Source of the DNA: Sthenelais limicola
Lineage: Eukaryota > Annelida > Polychaeta > Phyllodocida > Sigalionidae
DNA: 64,000 bases
Assembly: GCA_942159475.1 (NCBI GenBank)
Contig: OW804099.1
Coordinates: 14,014,162 to 14,078,161 of the forward strand
Reading direction: 5' to 3'
Shown here: positions 11,701 through 21,500 of the stretch, in pieces
Numbering within the stretch: the stretch's first letter is position 1
How the letters are laid out: the number at the start of each line of letters is the position of its first letter
The notes under the pieces: model-generated
What the model was told of the DNA's origin: nothing
Database searches by the model: none
What the model saw: only the letters and a program-made list of their open reading frames with translations
Made by a program: the position numbers and the translations under genes

Positions 11701-14700
11701 GGCGAACTGTGGCATCAGGAACCAGTGGTCTATCATCAGCAAAATATGTATACTCATCTTCTATTGTGAAATCGACTATTGCCAACTCATTTGAGATGAC
11801 AATAACCCTTATAGGGTAATTTATAGTGTGGCCATCAGAAGATATGGGGAATGAACCACGGTATAGTCCCAGTTCAGAGTCCCTTCTTGGTGCAATTCTT
11901 AGATTCAATATACTAAATTCCCCAGGAGACAACTTCTGTGGATCTGAGGCATATGTTGAGTTTCCAAAACTCACTACAGAGATTAAATCTATGTTTGGTA
12001 CATTAGCAACCACAGATTCTGCCACTGCTTCACCAGTGTTAGTAATATTTATTGGCACAAACTCTTGTGATCCCCTCAGAACATCTATGTTCAACTCACT
12101 AGGACTGGCTTCTAGTTTAGGTTTCAAACTTGTTACCATTAAATTTATGATGAGGAGGGCAGTGACACCTTCACTACTCTTGACTTCAATGAAAGCTCTA
12201 TTCTGATCAAAGGGACCTGGAGATGTGACAGTCAAACTGACATCAACATTAGAATCCTGGATCAGGGTTGGTATGTTTTCCTGCCCATTGAACAATATGC
12301 TCAACTCAATGCCACTAGACAAACCACGGACAGACGCAACTCCCACATCAACCAGATCCTGAGGTCCATCATTAATGAGTAAAGTAATGTTATTCAACGT
12401 AAAGTCAACTTCACTTTCAGCTTTCTCATGGATTGTTAAACTTTGTTTAAGGAATTTCATGCCCAGGACTTTCCACTGTTTTCCCCCTTCAGTAGGTTTT
12501 GCTTGAGGATGTTTGCTTATGACTTCATACAATCCATACTCTGTTAGCAATGGTTCAAACAGCACCTGAAAGGACCTGTCTACTTCTGTTTCAGTTATGT
12601 ATTGCCTTGTAGATTCTCTATATTTTATTAGAACATCAACAGGAACATTTGATGGTTTCTTCTGTGATAGTTCATCTGTTTCATATTCTATGTAACCTGT
12701 AAAAACCATAGGAGTGGATTTACTGAAGAGATTGTTTTGTATTTGGTTTAGGAAAGTCTTGTATGCTGGTAAAACTGTCAAGTTCAATAAAATTGATGCA
12801 CTTCCAGCTTGGTTTTCTGCAGTAACTTCTATGTGAAATTCACCAACATCTCTGATATCATTCCAGGTGATTTTCCCTTCATCAATTTCCATTGTTTCTA
12901 TGGTTGTGTTTAGCTTCCACATAACAGGATCAGTGCCCTGTGACAGGGTGAGTTGTTGTTCATATTCAGACCATTCAAACATTTCTGTTGTCACCTCAGG
13001 TGGTACAATCACTGGTGCTATTATATGTTGGTCACAATTAAGACCATACCAAGGAACAGAGCAATAACACAATCCATCGATGCAGATCCCATGTGGGGGT
13101 GTCTCCTGACGACCGCATGCAGTTGCAGGACAAGTTTCAAAGAATGTGATATTCTGAATGGCAGTCTTCTCCGGCATGGATGGAGAACAGGAATCTCTGT
13201 AGAACCATGTCCTAGTAACTATGTCTGGACAACTTGCTTGTGAGGAGCTGTCTTCATAACGTAAATTGACCATCCTTCCACAGATATTATCTACATTTGC
13301 TGTATCTGTGGGTATGACAGTCGTTTCTTCTGCATCACATGGGACTCTTAGTATCTGAATGAAATTAAGAACTGGAGTGAATGTAAGAACAATTCTTTGC
13401 TCTGCTGTTTCAGAATTGCCCGCTTCATCTCTTACTTCCCAAGTTCTCCTTATTTCACAACTACCAATATCTCCCTGATCGCTATACTCCAGGACTGGAT
13501 TGCTATCCACATTATCACCATAGGAAGGTAGTGGCACCTGCGACAAATTGGTGCATGGAGTGTACAAGGTCTCAGCATGAAGATTAATGGTTGGTGGTAC
13601 AAGATCCATAATCCACATGAACATCTTCTCCGGTGATTGATTCCCAACCTCATCTTCTGCTGCATAATGAAGATAAGAAACATTTGAGGCATCACTTGGT
13701 GTTATAAATGTACCACTCTCACAGTTGATGTCTCTCAAACTATCAATACTCATCCCATACCTGCATTTAAATTTACATTCCTCCCCATCTTTGCATCGCA
13801 AAAGAAACACAGGTTCAGCTTGGTTTGTTGCACCACCTTCAAATGGTGCTACTAACAATACCTCTGGAGGGGTAAGGTCAGCATACCATTGGTGGAAATG
13901 TAATCCTTCATTTCCATATATGTCAACAGCTTTGATATCAAGCCTATACTGCCCCTCTGTAAGGTCATCATTCAAGAACGTTCCAGTTTCACAATCAGAG
14001 GATAACAAAAGGTTATAAGGACCATTTCTACCTGATTGCTTATAAAGAGAACATTGTACTGTTGTTACTTCTTCGTTGAAGCTCCATCCAATTACTATTG
14101 AGTTATTAGACTTGAGTTGTAGGTCATTGAACTGAAGAGCAGGTGGTGTGACATCCATAATAAAAATATTAACCATGTCAACAGAACCAGTGCTGTCTGG
14201 ACCACAGCCTTGCTCGCCTTTAGCAAAGCCTCCATCCAGAGACATTGTGTAACTCTGAAGTTCCTCAAATATATACAAAGTAGAAATGATAACAGATTCA
14301 TTTCCCAAGAAATTTACAAGTGCAATCCCATTGTTATTATTAACGGTTATGCTGTAAACTTCTCTCATTGAAGATGATAAAAAGAATCTAACTCTTGCTG
14401 GAGTGACACCACGATACACAACTTGATCAAAGTTGATAGGAAACTCAGGAGAATATGGGCCAACCTTGAGTTGCTCAGAGTTGGTTGGTGATATGACAAA
14501 AGGAGCATCTGTACCGGCCATCCATTGGATGCATCGTTCACCTGTGTTCTGATCATTAGCACTTACAGCTGAGAAACACATACTCTCTACATTGTTGTTG
14601 TTCTCAAAGTAATCTGAGACTTCAGGCGTCCATGTGATGTTCACATATGAATATTTATCCATGGGGGTCAGTAAGCTTTTACGAACTCCACTTGGGACTA

Positions 14701-15538
14701 CAGTGTGGATCTCCTTTACTTCAGTGCCAAAAGGCATTGATTGAACAACAATATGACCATTATAAGATTGTCCTGCAGGGATTGCAATACAGGAAGAATC
14801 ATATGGTGTTGGGGCTAGAAACTGGGGTTTAGCTTCCTCACATGCTAAATCAGACTGGTAGAGGTTGACCAGAAAGTTGAGTGCCACTGTACTGAAAGGC
14901 CTTTCAAAGTTATAATCATCAACAACAAAATCCTCCATCATTATTGCAACTGCTTTGAATGCATCGCCTTCACTGATGGGGGAACTGTAGAAGAGGTTGC
15001 AGGTTACAGGATCTAAAACTGCACCCGGGAAGCCATTACATATGCCAGCACATTCCCTACCATTTCCCCAGCGACATCTTATAACGTCACCATCTGGGTC
15101 ATAAGGAGCAATGTTGATTGTGCTATTACAGCCAGACTGAATCTTAACCACAGGAAAGAAGCGAGCTTTTGGAGCTGAGTTTATCCTCAATGTATCTGGT
15201 CGCACAGATAAGTCCATAGTGATGAAAAGATCCCAGCCAGCACAATGAAATGGATGCAACCAGCAACACCCTTTAGCACTCAGTGTCACTGTAGAAGCAT
15301 TATTGAAAGTGTAGAGGATCATGTTCTCACCATATTCCCAACCTTCTGTAGTGCTGAAATCAGTACATCGATAACGAATCAACGACACCAGCTCCTCAGA
15401 CTCACACCCTTGGACGCAGAATATGCTTTGACTTGTGGGATGGCTTCCATATAGATCTCCACTGTCAACCTTGCTCTGGTCACACCTGGCAGTGTAAAAA
15501 TGGTGCGTTGCATAGGACACATGCAGTGAGACCTCCAT
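8714..15538 (-). CDS. Large modular extracellular protein, main exon (residues 39-2312)
   Basis: One uninterrupted exon of 6825 bp. It starts at a splice acceptor ('TTTATTGTGTTTGCAG' then ATGGAGGTC at 15538), so the upstream in-frame Met at 15559 is intronic. Joined in frame to exon 16389-16502 it gives about 2312 residues. An N-terminal module carries 'PDGDVIRCRWG' (~185). Ig/HYR-like repeats begin 'DVTPPALQF' (~500), 'DLTPPEVLL' (~588) and 'DLVPPTINL' (~682). An EGF-like domain with six Cys lies at 841-873. Long beta-sandwich-like segments with 'NITNTGEA' and 'NVTNHGLI' motifs follow. Furin-type sites are RRKR (1488-1491) and RKKR (1651-1654), either side of a Gly-rich run (~1525-1550). The end is a Thr/Pro-rich stalk and a hydrophobic tail (2295-2312) with no cytoplasmic residues, suggesting a GPI anchor. 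Many N-x-S/T sites are present. I infer a surface or matrix adhesion-type protein; family and function are unknown. Confidence 0.85.
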   Translation of the reverse strand: MEVSLHVSYATHHFYTARCDQSKVDSGDLYGSHPTSQSIFCVQGCESEELVSLIRYRCTDFSTTEGWEYGENMILYTFNNASTVTLSAKGCCWLHPFHCAGWDLFITMDLSVRPDTLRINSAPKARFFPVVKIQSGCNSTINIAPYDPDGDVIRCRWGNGRECAGICNGFPGAVLDPVTCNLFYSSPISEGDAFKAVAIMMEDFVVDDYNFERPFSTVALNFLVNLYQSDLACEEAKPQFLAPTPYDSSCIAIPAGQSYNGHIVVQSMPFGTEVKEIHTVVPSGVRKSLLTPMDKYSYVNITWTPEVSDYFENNNNVESMCFSAVSANDQNTGERCIQWMAGTDAPFVISPTNSEQLKVGPYSPEFPINFDQVVYRGVTPARVRFFLSSSMREVYSITVNNNNGIALVNFLGNESVIISTLYIFEELQSYTMSLDGGFAKGEQGCGPDSTGSVDMVNIFIMDVTPPALQFNDLQLKSNNSIVIGWSFNEEVTTVQCSLYKQSGRNGPYNLLLSSDCETGTFLNDDLTEGQYRLDIKAVDIYGNEGLHFHQWYADLTPPEVLLVAPFEGGATNQAEPVFLLRCKDGEECKFKCRYGMSIDSLRDINCESGTFITPSDASNVSYLHYAAEDEVGNQSPEKMFMWIMDLVPPTINLHAETLYTPCTNLSQVPLPSYGDNVDSNPVLEYSDQGDIGSCEIRRTWEVRDEAGNSETAEQRIVLTFTPVLNFIQILRVPCDAEETTVIPTDTANVDNICGRMVNLRYEDSSSQASCPDIVTRTWFYRDSCSPSMPEKTAIQNITFFETCPATACGRQETPPHGICIDGLCYCSVPWYGLNCDQHIIAPVIVPPEVTTEMFEWSEYEQQLTLSQGTDPVMWKLNTTIETMEIDEGKITWNDIRDVGEFHIEVTAENQAGSASILLNLTVLPAYKTFLNQIQNNLFSKSTPMVFTGYIEYETDELSQKKPSNVPVDVLIKYRESTRQYITETEVDRSFQVLFEPLLTEYGLYEVISKHPQAKPTEGGKQWKVLGMKFLKQSLTIHEKAESEVDFTLNNITLLINDGPQDLVDVGVASVRGLSSGIELSILFNGQENIPTLIQDSNVDVSLTVTSPGPFDQNRAFIEVKSSEGVTALLIINLMVTSLKPKLEASPSELNIDVLRGSQEFVPINITNTGEAVAESVVANVPNIDLISVVSFGNSTYASDPQKLSPGEFSILNLRIAPRRDSELGLYRGSFPISSDGHTINYPIRVIVISNELAIVDFTIEDEYTYFADDRPLVPDATVRLINRNRGVSLTDKTDRGNVIFTDIPEETYDVYVSAPNHEGIKSTFQIKRGSNSFRIFLKRTAVTYKWTVTPTEVEDVYKITIEADFETMVPIPVVTITPIVIDLEPYELGLKDSIQFNVTNHGLIRAERTKLNLPQNHPLLEFNILGQPEEIDALSSVLIPVKVTRKENGRRKRASPCSFSGAFDFGYECGDWISRNIHIEFHVNVACGGGPRPGTGGGSGGYFFFGGGGGSSKDIFCDPCFQSFVECAWSFVPYVPSIATAHSIANVALGESTIDDFKAISEYAIGLIPTHPAVGLLLSLIDCFKNLADKCGEKDYLSEHNEKFEEDLSLFGRKKRNVKQSVVIDFVKAMEPFINLLRWKKEIYGDDVWLLGNNKNWLERYYLPLIADDSDLRKGISPSELAELITYDPPHYLEVEDVISFVHRWNNSYFARQSGRLDPDDSNPDIISNSAILHYKSEILRLNRLAVEAGYDDFGEQLDAKVAEVKQLNPDEPEEAGVCAVVRIRIDQELTLTREGFLAKLEIENGETAELKNITVNIKIENVETGDEANLHFSTGQGTVGGDMKADRSLAPQKKGEIEWLLIPYSSAAPVEEEFYDVGGTLYYEVDGSAISVPLLPGRIRVRPDPRLNIYYFWEKFVYSDDPFTDKVEPAIPYILVVAVRNSGNGTAYNMHITSSQPEIIENEKGLYVDFKMIGASVGNQNVTPSLTVHFGDVLPSQTVIAKWWMVCSLKGMFQNYSASFENENPLGDPRLSLIDELVVKELIREVEIVDIDGEMDDLSDFLVNEEIDLDVVPDKVYSSLTMNMFSVSHQKAHNVSVTKDRDSEFKVILNVTSDVLGFVYYRVSLPIPASEQISLNSHSVIKQSTGDNVKQLPNINAWVTAMIGEMTKQFLVLHIFDYISDAEIDVTFNYTVTFGDDFQVGNVVLRPTEEPPTEVDLMPLTSSTELPTTPTESPPTRETTPTTKLPPKGGTTHDTGLTFCFLFVIVSSLLINI

Positions 15539-16388
15539 CTGCAAACACAATAAACACATAAATCTGTGTAGTATGTTTTTACTAGTTATAATACTTTACC
15601 TTTACACTTGTCTTAAATATGAAATATATTATTAGTGGTAGGGACACATTAAGGATTTTCAAAAGACATTGAAAGTATGTGTGTGTTTACAAGTCCAAGC
15701 GTGAAAGCAATAATGATATATGCATCCATATATAACATGCACAAGTAGCAAACTTTTATCATATAAATTGTTATGATTCCCTTCAATTAACAAGAAGCAG
15801 ATAATCTATTATTCACTTTATAATTTATTATTCACTTTTTCCCTGAGGAAGGGCACCACAAGCCCGAAAATTTGGAGAAATAAAAGTCACCATATTCAAC
15901 CATACTTTTGTCCAAGTTTCATCTCAGACTTCGTAGTGATATTTTTCCTCACCTTATAATTTATTATTCTATTACAGTTTTGCTCTTTTAAAGTATTCAC
16001 AACTTGTGTCATCTTTTTAATAATTCAATTAATTTGTTGGCAGATTTCAGTTACATGAACACATGGTCAAGTGACAATTATTGTCATGTATAAGAATATA
16101 ATATTTATAACTCTTTTTGATGTAGCACTTTTATTGTAGGTTATGCAGTGATCAGACAGACTGGGAGGGCAGAGGTTTTACATAACACAATCCTGGAGCT
16201 GGAGCAGTGAGGTGGTAGGGACTTTGAAATTGAGTGGCCTATACTAACCAAGCACTGCAGCAGAGATTGAATTAGGGATAAGTGGTATGTGATCGTTGGC
16301 GAGTTATGAGAAAGAACGTTATTCAGATCTTAAAGCCAGAAGCAAGACAAGATTGTCAGTGAGATAATCAGAGATTTGATTTACTTAC
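15539..16388 (-). other. Intron 1 (coding) of the large gene
   Basis: The donor GTAAGT (16388-16383 on the minus strand) and the acceptor TTTGCAG (ending 15539) bound an 850-bp intron. The junction is phase 0. It contains a retroposon-tail hairpin at 15842-15885 and no other recognisable feature. Confidence 0.75.
15842..15885 (+). mobile_element. CTGAnGA-hairpin-CGAAA retroposon tail motif (copy a)
   Basis: CTGAGGA (15843-15849) is followed by the stem GGGC/GCCC (15851-15854, 15862-15865), then GAAAATTTGG and AATAAA shortly after. Three further copies in the window keep the frame of the motif and a paired stem with different bases. It sits in the intron of the large gene. Confidence 0.5.
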
Positions 16389-16502
16389 TGTGCCGTTGGG
16401 CAGAGGGGACATGGAAATGATGCCTCCCCGGAAGTGGTCGCCATAGACTAGCACCACCTGAATATACATGACTAAAATACGTAAGAGAGAAGACTGCTCC
16501 AT
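16389..16502 (-). CDS. First coding exon of the large extracellular protein (signal peptide)
   Basis: The ATG at 16502 opens 38 codons ending at a GTAAGT donor (exon end 16389). The peptide begins MEQSSLLRILVMYI and continues with a hydrophobic run ending VVLVYG, a good signal peptide with likely cleavage after about residue 21. The mature protein would start DHFRGG. 'FRGG.IS' followed across the splice by 'GTMEVSLHVSYATHHFYT' matches the N-terminal module of several large invertebrate extracellular proteins. The splice is phase 0 and restores a continuous sequence with the 6.8-kb exon. An acceptor (TTTCATATTTCAG) lies just upstream at 16536-16538, giving 33 bp of 5' leader in this exon. The leader is open in the same frame, so a more upstream start cannot be excluded, but the signal peptide favours this ATG. 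Confidence 0.75.
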
Positions 16503-16535
16503 TTCTGGTCTTTTGTTTTTTAAACACGGATCCAC
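16503..16535 (-). other. Probable 5' UTR part of the signal-peptide exon
   Basis: Thirty-three bases lie between the predicted acceptor (ends 16536) and the ATG. They imply at least one further, non-coding upstream exon, which I could not locate. Confidence 0.45.
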
Positions 16536-17230
16536 CTGAAATATGAAAATGTCACTATCATTATTTTTTGTCTCTTTATATACCCATTTAGCAGGGCAAT
16601 TCTAAGAATTTTAATTTCTGAGATTCTTGTGTAGCTGGAAATGAACAACTGAAGAAATAGATTTACCAAAAGGGAATCAGGTTCAATCTTTTAATATTCA
16701 ATCTTAGTGACTATATTAGGGTTATAGTTGTGTTATTAATCACTATAAGTATTATGGGCACAATGCCAAAATTAGTCATTATTGTTATATAAATGTAGTT
16801 GCTAAAAGCAAAAGTGACAAATAAGGAATGGGGAGAGTTTCAACGAGTGTTGATAACAGTGTAAATATTTAAATAAGAGTTTATGAACATGGAGCACACC
16901 ATGATCTAGTACTAGGTTATGAGTAAATAAGTGCAACTTTCTGATAAATAAAGATCAAATCTAGATGTAACAACACCAGTAACTAAGCATCGACTATTAG
17001 ATGTCTTAAGATAGGAAAACATAAGATCAATTCAAGGCGCTCTTGGAAGAACTATGTTCGCAAAGAAAGTGACATGACCTTTTTTCAATTAAATGTATTG
17101 CAATTTGGAAATCACTATTAAGAAACATTAATTTGTTACTAAAAGTCACTATCTGCGACCTTTGTCATTAGCTATAGGGATGTCATGTGTTGCAGGTGGT
17201 GATACTATCGGCAATAAAGCGTACTACATG

Positions 17231-17248
17231 GGGGGGGGGGGGGGGGGA
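17231..17248. repeat. Poly-G homopolymer
   Basis: An uninterrupted run of about 18 G. Similar G or C runs occur at 25262-25280, 27538-27558, 30706-30718, 53637-53653 and 61789-61803. Confidence 0.9.
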
Positions 17249-18028
17249 CATGCAGCATTGTGGGAGTGTAGCTGTATATTATTAAAGAAACATGAAATAA
17301 AGATTTTGTGTTACATAGCTGAAACCATATTCTGACTTATAGACCTGGGGTTCCACTTTCGTAAACTGAGTTTGTTATGAAAATATAATGATTGGAGTCT
17401 GTGACGTTTTAAATTAAAAGTCAGGGTATGTCCAACATGCTCGCTAATTTGAAAGGGTGAGGCAACTTGAAACAAGCCATTATAGGTATCTCTGTATGTC
17501 CTTTCAACATTGACAATGTTTATGATAAAAGGAATAGAAAGCACTATCTGCACATTTGCAGTTCCTCCAAGAGAGCCATTACATGAATTTTAGATTCCTC
17601 GTTTTTAAATCCAATAATTGACAATATGGGGCGCCCTATGTATAACACAAGACTTCGCTATAGAAATAGCCTACGTCACCACAAAATGGCAGGATGAGCA
17701 TTTCTTATACTAATTGCCTATACACCCCCTTCGCCGATAAAGATTCCAGTGGTGTAACCTTTGACTGTCTATATTTGTCTCACTGTTCCTCACTCGTACT
17801 GCAGTAACTTGTGCTGATTTATACTAGGTAGTATTACTGCCTAATTGTTCAAAAATGAACAAACAATACTGCTAAGTTGCAACCCTTAAGGTTGCTAAGA
17901 TCTCATTGGCAATTATTATATTATTTGCCATTACTTCCATTTCTTATTATGATATTTATTGTTGCTTATTGTTGCAAACAATCTTTATATTAAAACAAGA
18001 CCAACATTTATTGGAGCGGCCATTAGAT

Positions 18029-18172
18029 CGTTGACCTAATGGCTGATTGTCACTCCTATAAACTTGTTACGAATGTGTCCAGTAGGGCTTGAAATCCTCC
18101 CAACTCTGGGGAGCTTGACCCACTGACATTGTCATGCAGTCAAAATAAAAGTAACAACAACAACAACAATTG
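18029..18172 (+). mobile_element. Retroposon 3' tail with hairpin and (CAA)n
   Basis: A perfect 8-bp stem GCCATTAG/CTAATGGC is followed about 100 bp later by AATAAAAG and then (CAA)n. This is the arrangement of a LINE or SINE 3' end. The body of the element is not recognised. Confidence 0.4.
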
Positions 18173-18763
18173 TCAAGCTAACAGGAAAATGGAACTTCCA
18201 TCATGGATCAATGCACATCCAGGTAACTGCACATCTAAGCTGTTATACAGTCATTATTTTTTTTAGAAGAAATTATATTGCATTGCAATTTCGGGCGACC
18301 TGATATTCTGATGTACACAAGATCAAAACATAGATATACTACATACATTAAAGTTATAATTCTAAGTTTGATAATACTGAAGTCAATAAATTTTTTAAGG
18401 TTTATATCAGATGAATAACCATCTATTATAAAATACAAGGACATGTAATATTAGTCAGGTAATAGTGAAAAGATTTCCTCACATTAATGTATTGCTGTTA
18501 TTATTCTTGTTATACAAGAACTTAAAATGGCATCATGTTAATTGGGAAATATAATACTTTAATTGTTAAGTTGTTCTACATGGAAAGTTTTACTTCCAAA
18601 TAAAATTATGTTAAAGTTGTTTCTGAGATTCTGAAGAGTGTCATGACTAAGATTAAGTTTTTGTTTCCGCTCCAACCTTTGATGCATGGAGGCTCAAAAT
18701 CTTCTCATATTAGCCAACATAGGAAGATATTTCTTCCTGAAGCCTTTAATATGATCATATACA

Positions 18764-19298
18764 TGTGTATGAAACTGTATGAATCTATGTATATGAAACT
18801 GTATAAATCTATGTGTATGAAACTGTATAAATCTATGTGTATGAAACTGTATAAATCTATGTGTATGAAACTGTATAAATCTATGTGTATGAAACTGTAT
18901 AAATCTATGTGTATGAAACTGTATAAATCTATGTGTATGAAACTGTATAAATCTATGTGTATGAAACTGTATAAATCTATGTGTATGAAACTGTATAAAT
19001 CTATGTGTATGAAACTGTATAAATCTATGTGTATGAAACTGTATAAATCTATGTGTATGAAACTGTATAAATCTATGTGTATGAAACTGTATGAATCTAT
19101 GTGTATGAAACTGTATGAATCTATGTGTATGAAACTGTATGAATCTATGTGTATGAAACTGTATGAATCTATGTGTATGAAACTGTATGAATCTATGTGT
19201 ATGAAACTGTATAAATCTATGTGTATGAAACTGTATGAATCTATGTGTATGACACTGTATAAATCTATGTGTATGAAACTGTATAAATCTATGTGTAT
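18764..19298. repeat. 24-bp tandem repeat, block 1 (~22 copies)
   Basis: The unit begins TGTATGAAACTGTATAAATC and has a period of exactly 24 bp. Most copies differ only at one A/G position ('ataaatct' or 'atgaatct'), and the 'atgaatct' variants cluster at 19081-19200. Because 24 is a multiple of three and the unit has no stop on either strand, it makes spurious ORFs of 235 codons (plus, 'MCMKLYKS' repeats) and 208 codons (minus). No splice site, signal or codon evidence suggests that it is translated. Confidence 0.95.
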
Positions 19299-19721
19299 TC
19301 CGCTCATCTGGTCATGTGACAGTGCATCCACAAGTCTAGGAACAAACTGATTTTATATTCATCATGAACATGAGCAAGATTTCTGCAACATTTATTGCCT
19401 AAAATTGACAGTAATGCTGAGATTTCACCCATTGTTTACTTTCACCACACTGCCGGTTAGTGGGCCAGGACTTGGGGGACTCCGGCCCTTGACGACCATA
19501 GAAACCAAGCTTAAAATCTCTAACTTTCCTCCTCGATTTCTTAAATTATACTGGAAAATGTAAGCTCAGAGCATTTTGAACCGTTTATGTAATATTTTGA
19601 AAGGGTTGAAAACAGGTATTTTAGCACTGAAGTCAATGGGGCGCGACTGCTGTATTCACCTGAGCACTTGCTGCCGATCGTAGCGCCACCTGTAAATACC
19701 CGGATTCCCGTCTCAAAGAAT
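19299..19721. other. Unique spacer between the two 24-bp arrays
   Basis: About 420 bp with higher GC than the arrays and no repeat copies. It interrupts one original array or joins two. Its ends do not show inverted repeats that I can recognise. Confidence 0.5.
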
Positions 19722-20046
19722 GAAACTATATAAATCTATGTGTATGAAACTGATTGAATCTATGAGTATGAAACTATATAAATCTATGTGTATGAAACTG
19801 TATAAATCTATGTGTATGAAACTGTATAAATCTATGTGTATGAAACTGTATAAATCTATGTGTATGACACTGTATGAATCTATGTGTATGAAACTATATA
19901 AATCTATGTGTATGAAACTGTATAAATATATGTGTATAAAACTGTATAAATCTATGTGTATGAAACTGTATAAATCTATGTGTATAAAACTGTATAAATC
20001 TATGTGTATGAAACTGTATGAATCTATGAGTATGAAACTATAAATC
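19722..20046. repeat. 24-bp tandem repeat, block 2 (~13.5 copies)
   Basis: Same unit as at 18764-19298 but more divergent (ACTATATAA, GATTGAATC and ATGAGTATG variants), as expected of an older or edge part of the array. Confidence 0.95.
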
Positions 20047-21500
20047 TATGCCCAAGATGAAAATTACAAAGAAACTACATTATTGTATAGTATTGTCTAA
20101 CGTTTATTCTTTTGGAAATGCATATATAATATAGATAATAATACACTAATTTTACACTGGAAAAGTGTGCCTCTCTTCTATGAAAACCATAGCTCTTCCA
20201 GATGGTCAAATATGATACATTTGATTAGAAAATAATGGTAAATAATTCTGGTTACGGCTGAAAACAGAACATGAAAAACTTTTTTTAAATTGAAGCAAAT
20301 ATTATGAGAAATATGAATCAGTGCAAGCACAATGTATTACATTGTATCCACCCAATATTATGCCCCAATAGTGTAATACACAACATGTAACTAGACGCTA
20401 TACTTACCTAGAAGAAGTCTTGCGTTCCTTACCTTCAGATCACGAGTGAATCTTTTACATACTTGAGTGAGGTAGAATATAGGATTAAAAATTCATCACA
20501 AAAATGTGTGATGTGCTCCATTAACAGCTAAATGTTACTTTTTGATAAACGCGATCCTCTCTGCATTCTCAGCTAAAGCAAGCCAAAATATTTTTCTTGT
20601 TATTTTATTTAGTTTATCCTGAGTACTGTAGATTGGAAGATTCAAATATAGAAAATAATGAAAGATTTATGTCTGTTATTTGTTCTCTGTATGAATAATT
20701 GTATAACTATGAAGTAGGATAGTGCCCCCTGAATGTGTTTTCCCGCTGTACTATTGTTTACTGTTGTATTCCTCTTGACTTCCAACACAGCAGTCGCGCT
20801 ATTATTACTCCTCGTCTTACCTTTTTCATTTTGTTTATTGAATAAAGGACAGATTAATGGACGCCATTGATACTGCCTCCCATTCTCTTGTCAACTGCTT
20901 CCACTTATTGCTATACAGTGAGTTATATTTGATTGAATATCCTAGTTTATGGCCTTTTCTAGAATATATTCTCTAATATGATTTGTTTTTTGCTGATCTA
21001 CAGATGCAATCTTGATCAAATGGGATCAATAGTACAATTAGTTGGCTTCTTTATACCCATCTCGCTAGTATTATCCTTACATTTTTTACAAAAAGGATTC
21101 CAAAAGTTTTAGAAGATGATTGAGAGTTTAACTGGAGAATTTGGCAGGTCCTCTAAATAATAATTTTGGGAGATAATAACATTTTACACCAAGAAGAACA
21201 GGTCAAAATCCTTTAATACTCTATCTGGGTGACCGGTGGATGGGTCTGGAATGAATAAACCACTTTTTAGAAATACAAAATTTTATCTTTTTACATAAAT
21301 TAGCTGAGACTGCAGCTTTAATGTTTCTCCATGTTGGAGGATAATTTATAAGTCTAGTGATGACTTCACGTGTTAATTGGTCACCATTATTATAGTTTTT
21401 GTTAGTAGTGATCCATGATAAAGAGGGCAAGTGAAGTTGTTACAGCGGCCTCCCAGGGTAGCTATGTCGTGATACCATCCCAGCTCATTCTATTTATAAA
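20047..21500. other. Intergenic region without recognised genes
   Basis: AT-rich DNA. A minus-strand open frame of 69 codons at 21221-21430 ('LPSLSWITTNKNYNNGD...'-like) has no recognisable domain. AATAAAGGAC at 20839 may be another retroposon tail. Confidence 0.4.

Larger units (their letters stand above)
16540..18760. other. Intergenic / upstream region of the large gene
   Basis: No coding region is recognised. It contains a poly-G run at 17231-17248 and a retroposon tail at 18029-18172. The distal 5' exon and promoter of the large gene are expected here but are not identifiable by eye. Confidence 0.4.

Noticed and set aside
15539..15559. Met at 15559 as start of the large protein
   Set aside because: It lies upstream of a strong acceptor, gives no signal peptide, and the spliced first exon explains the N-terminus better.
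16450..16470. Acceptor-like TATATTCAG inside the signal-peptide exon
   Set aside because: Using it would remove the start codon and signal peptide; the upstream acceptor at 16536 gives a coherent exon.
18643..19350. 235-codon plus ORF and 208-codon minus ORF over the 24-bp array
   Set aside because: Both follow from a stop-free unit whose length is a multiple of three; open on both strands and without gene signals.
21221..21430. 69-codon minus ORF
   Set aside because: No recognisable domain, no splice or codon support.
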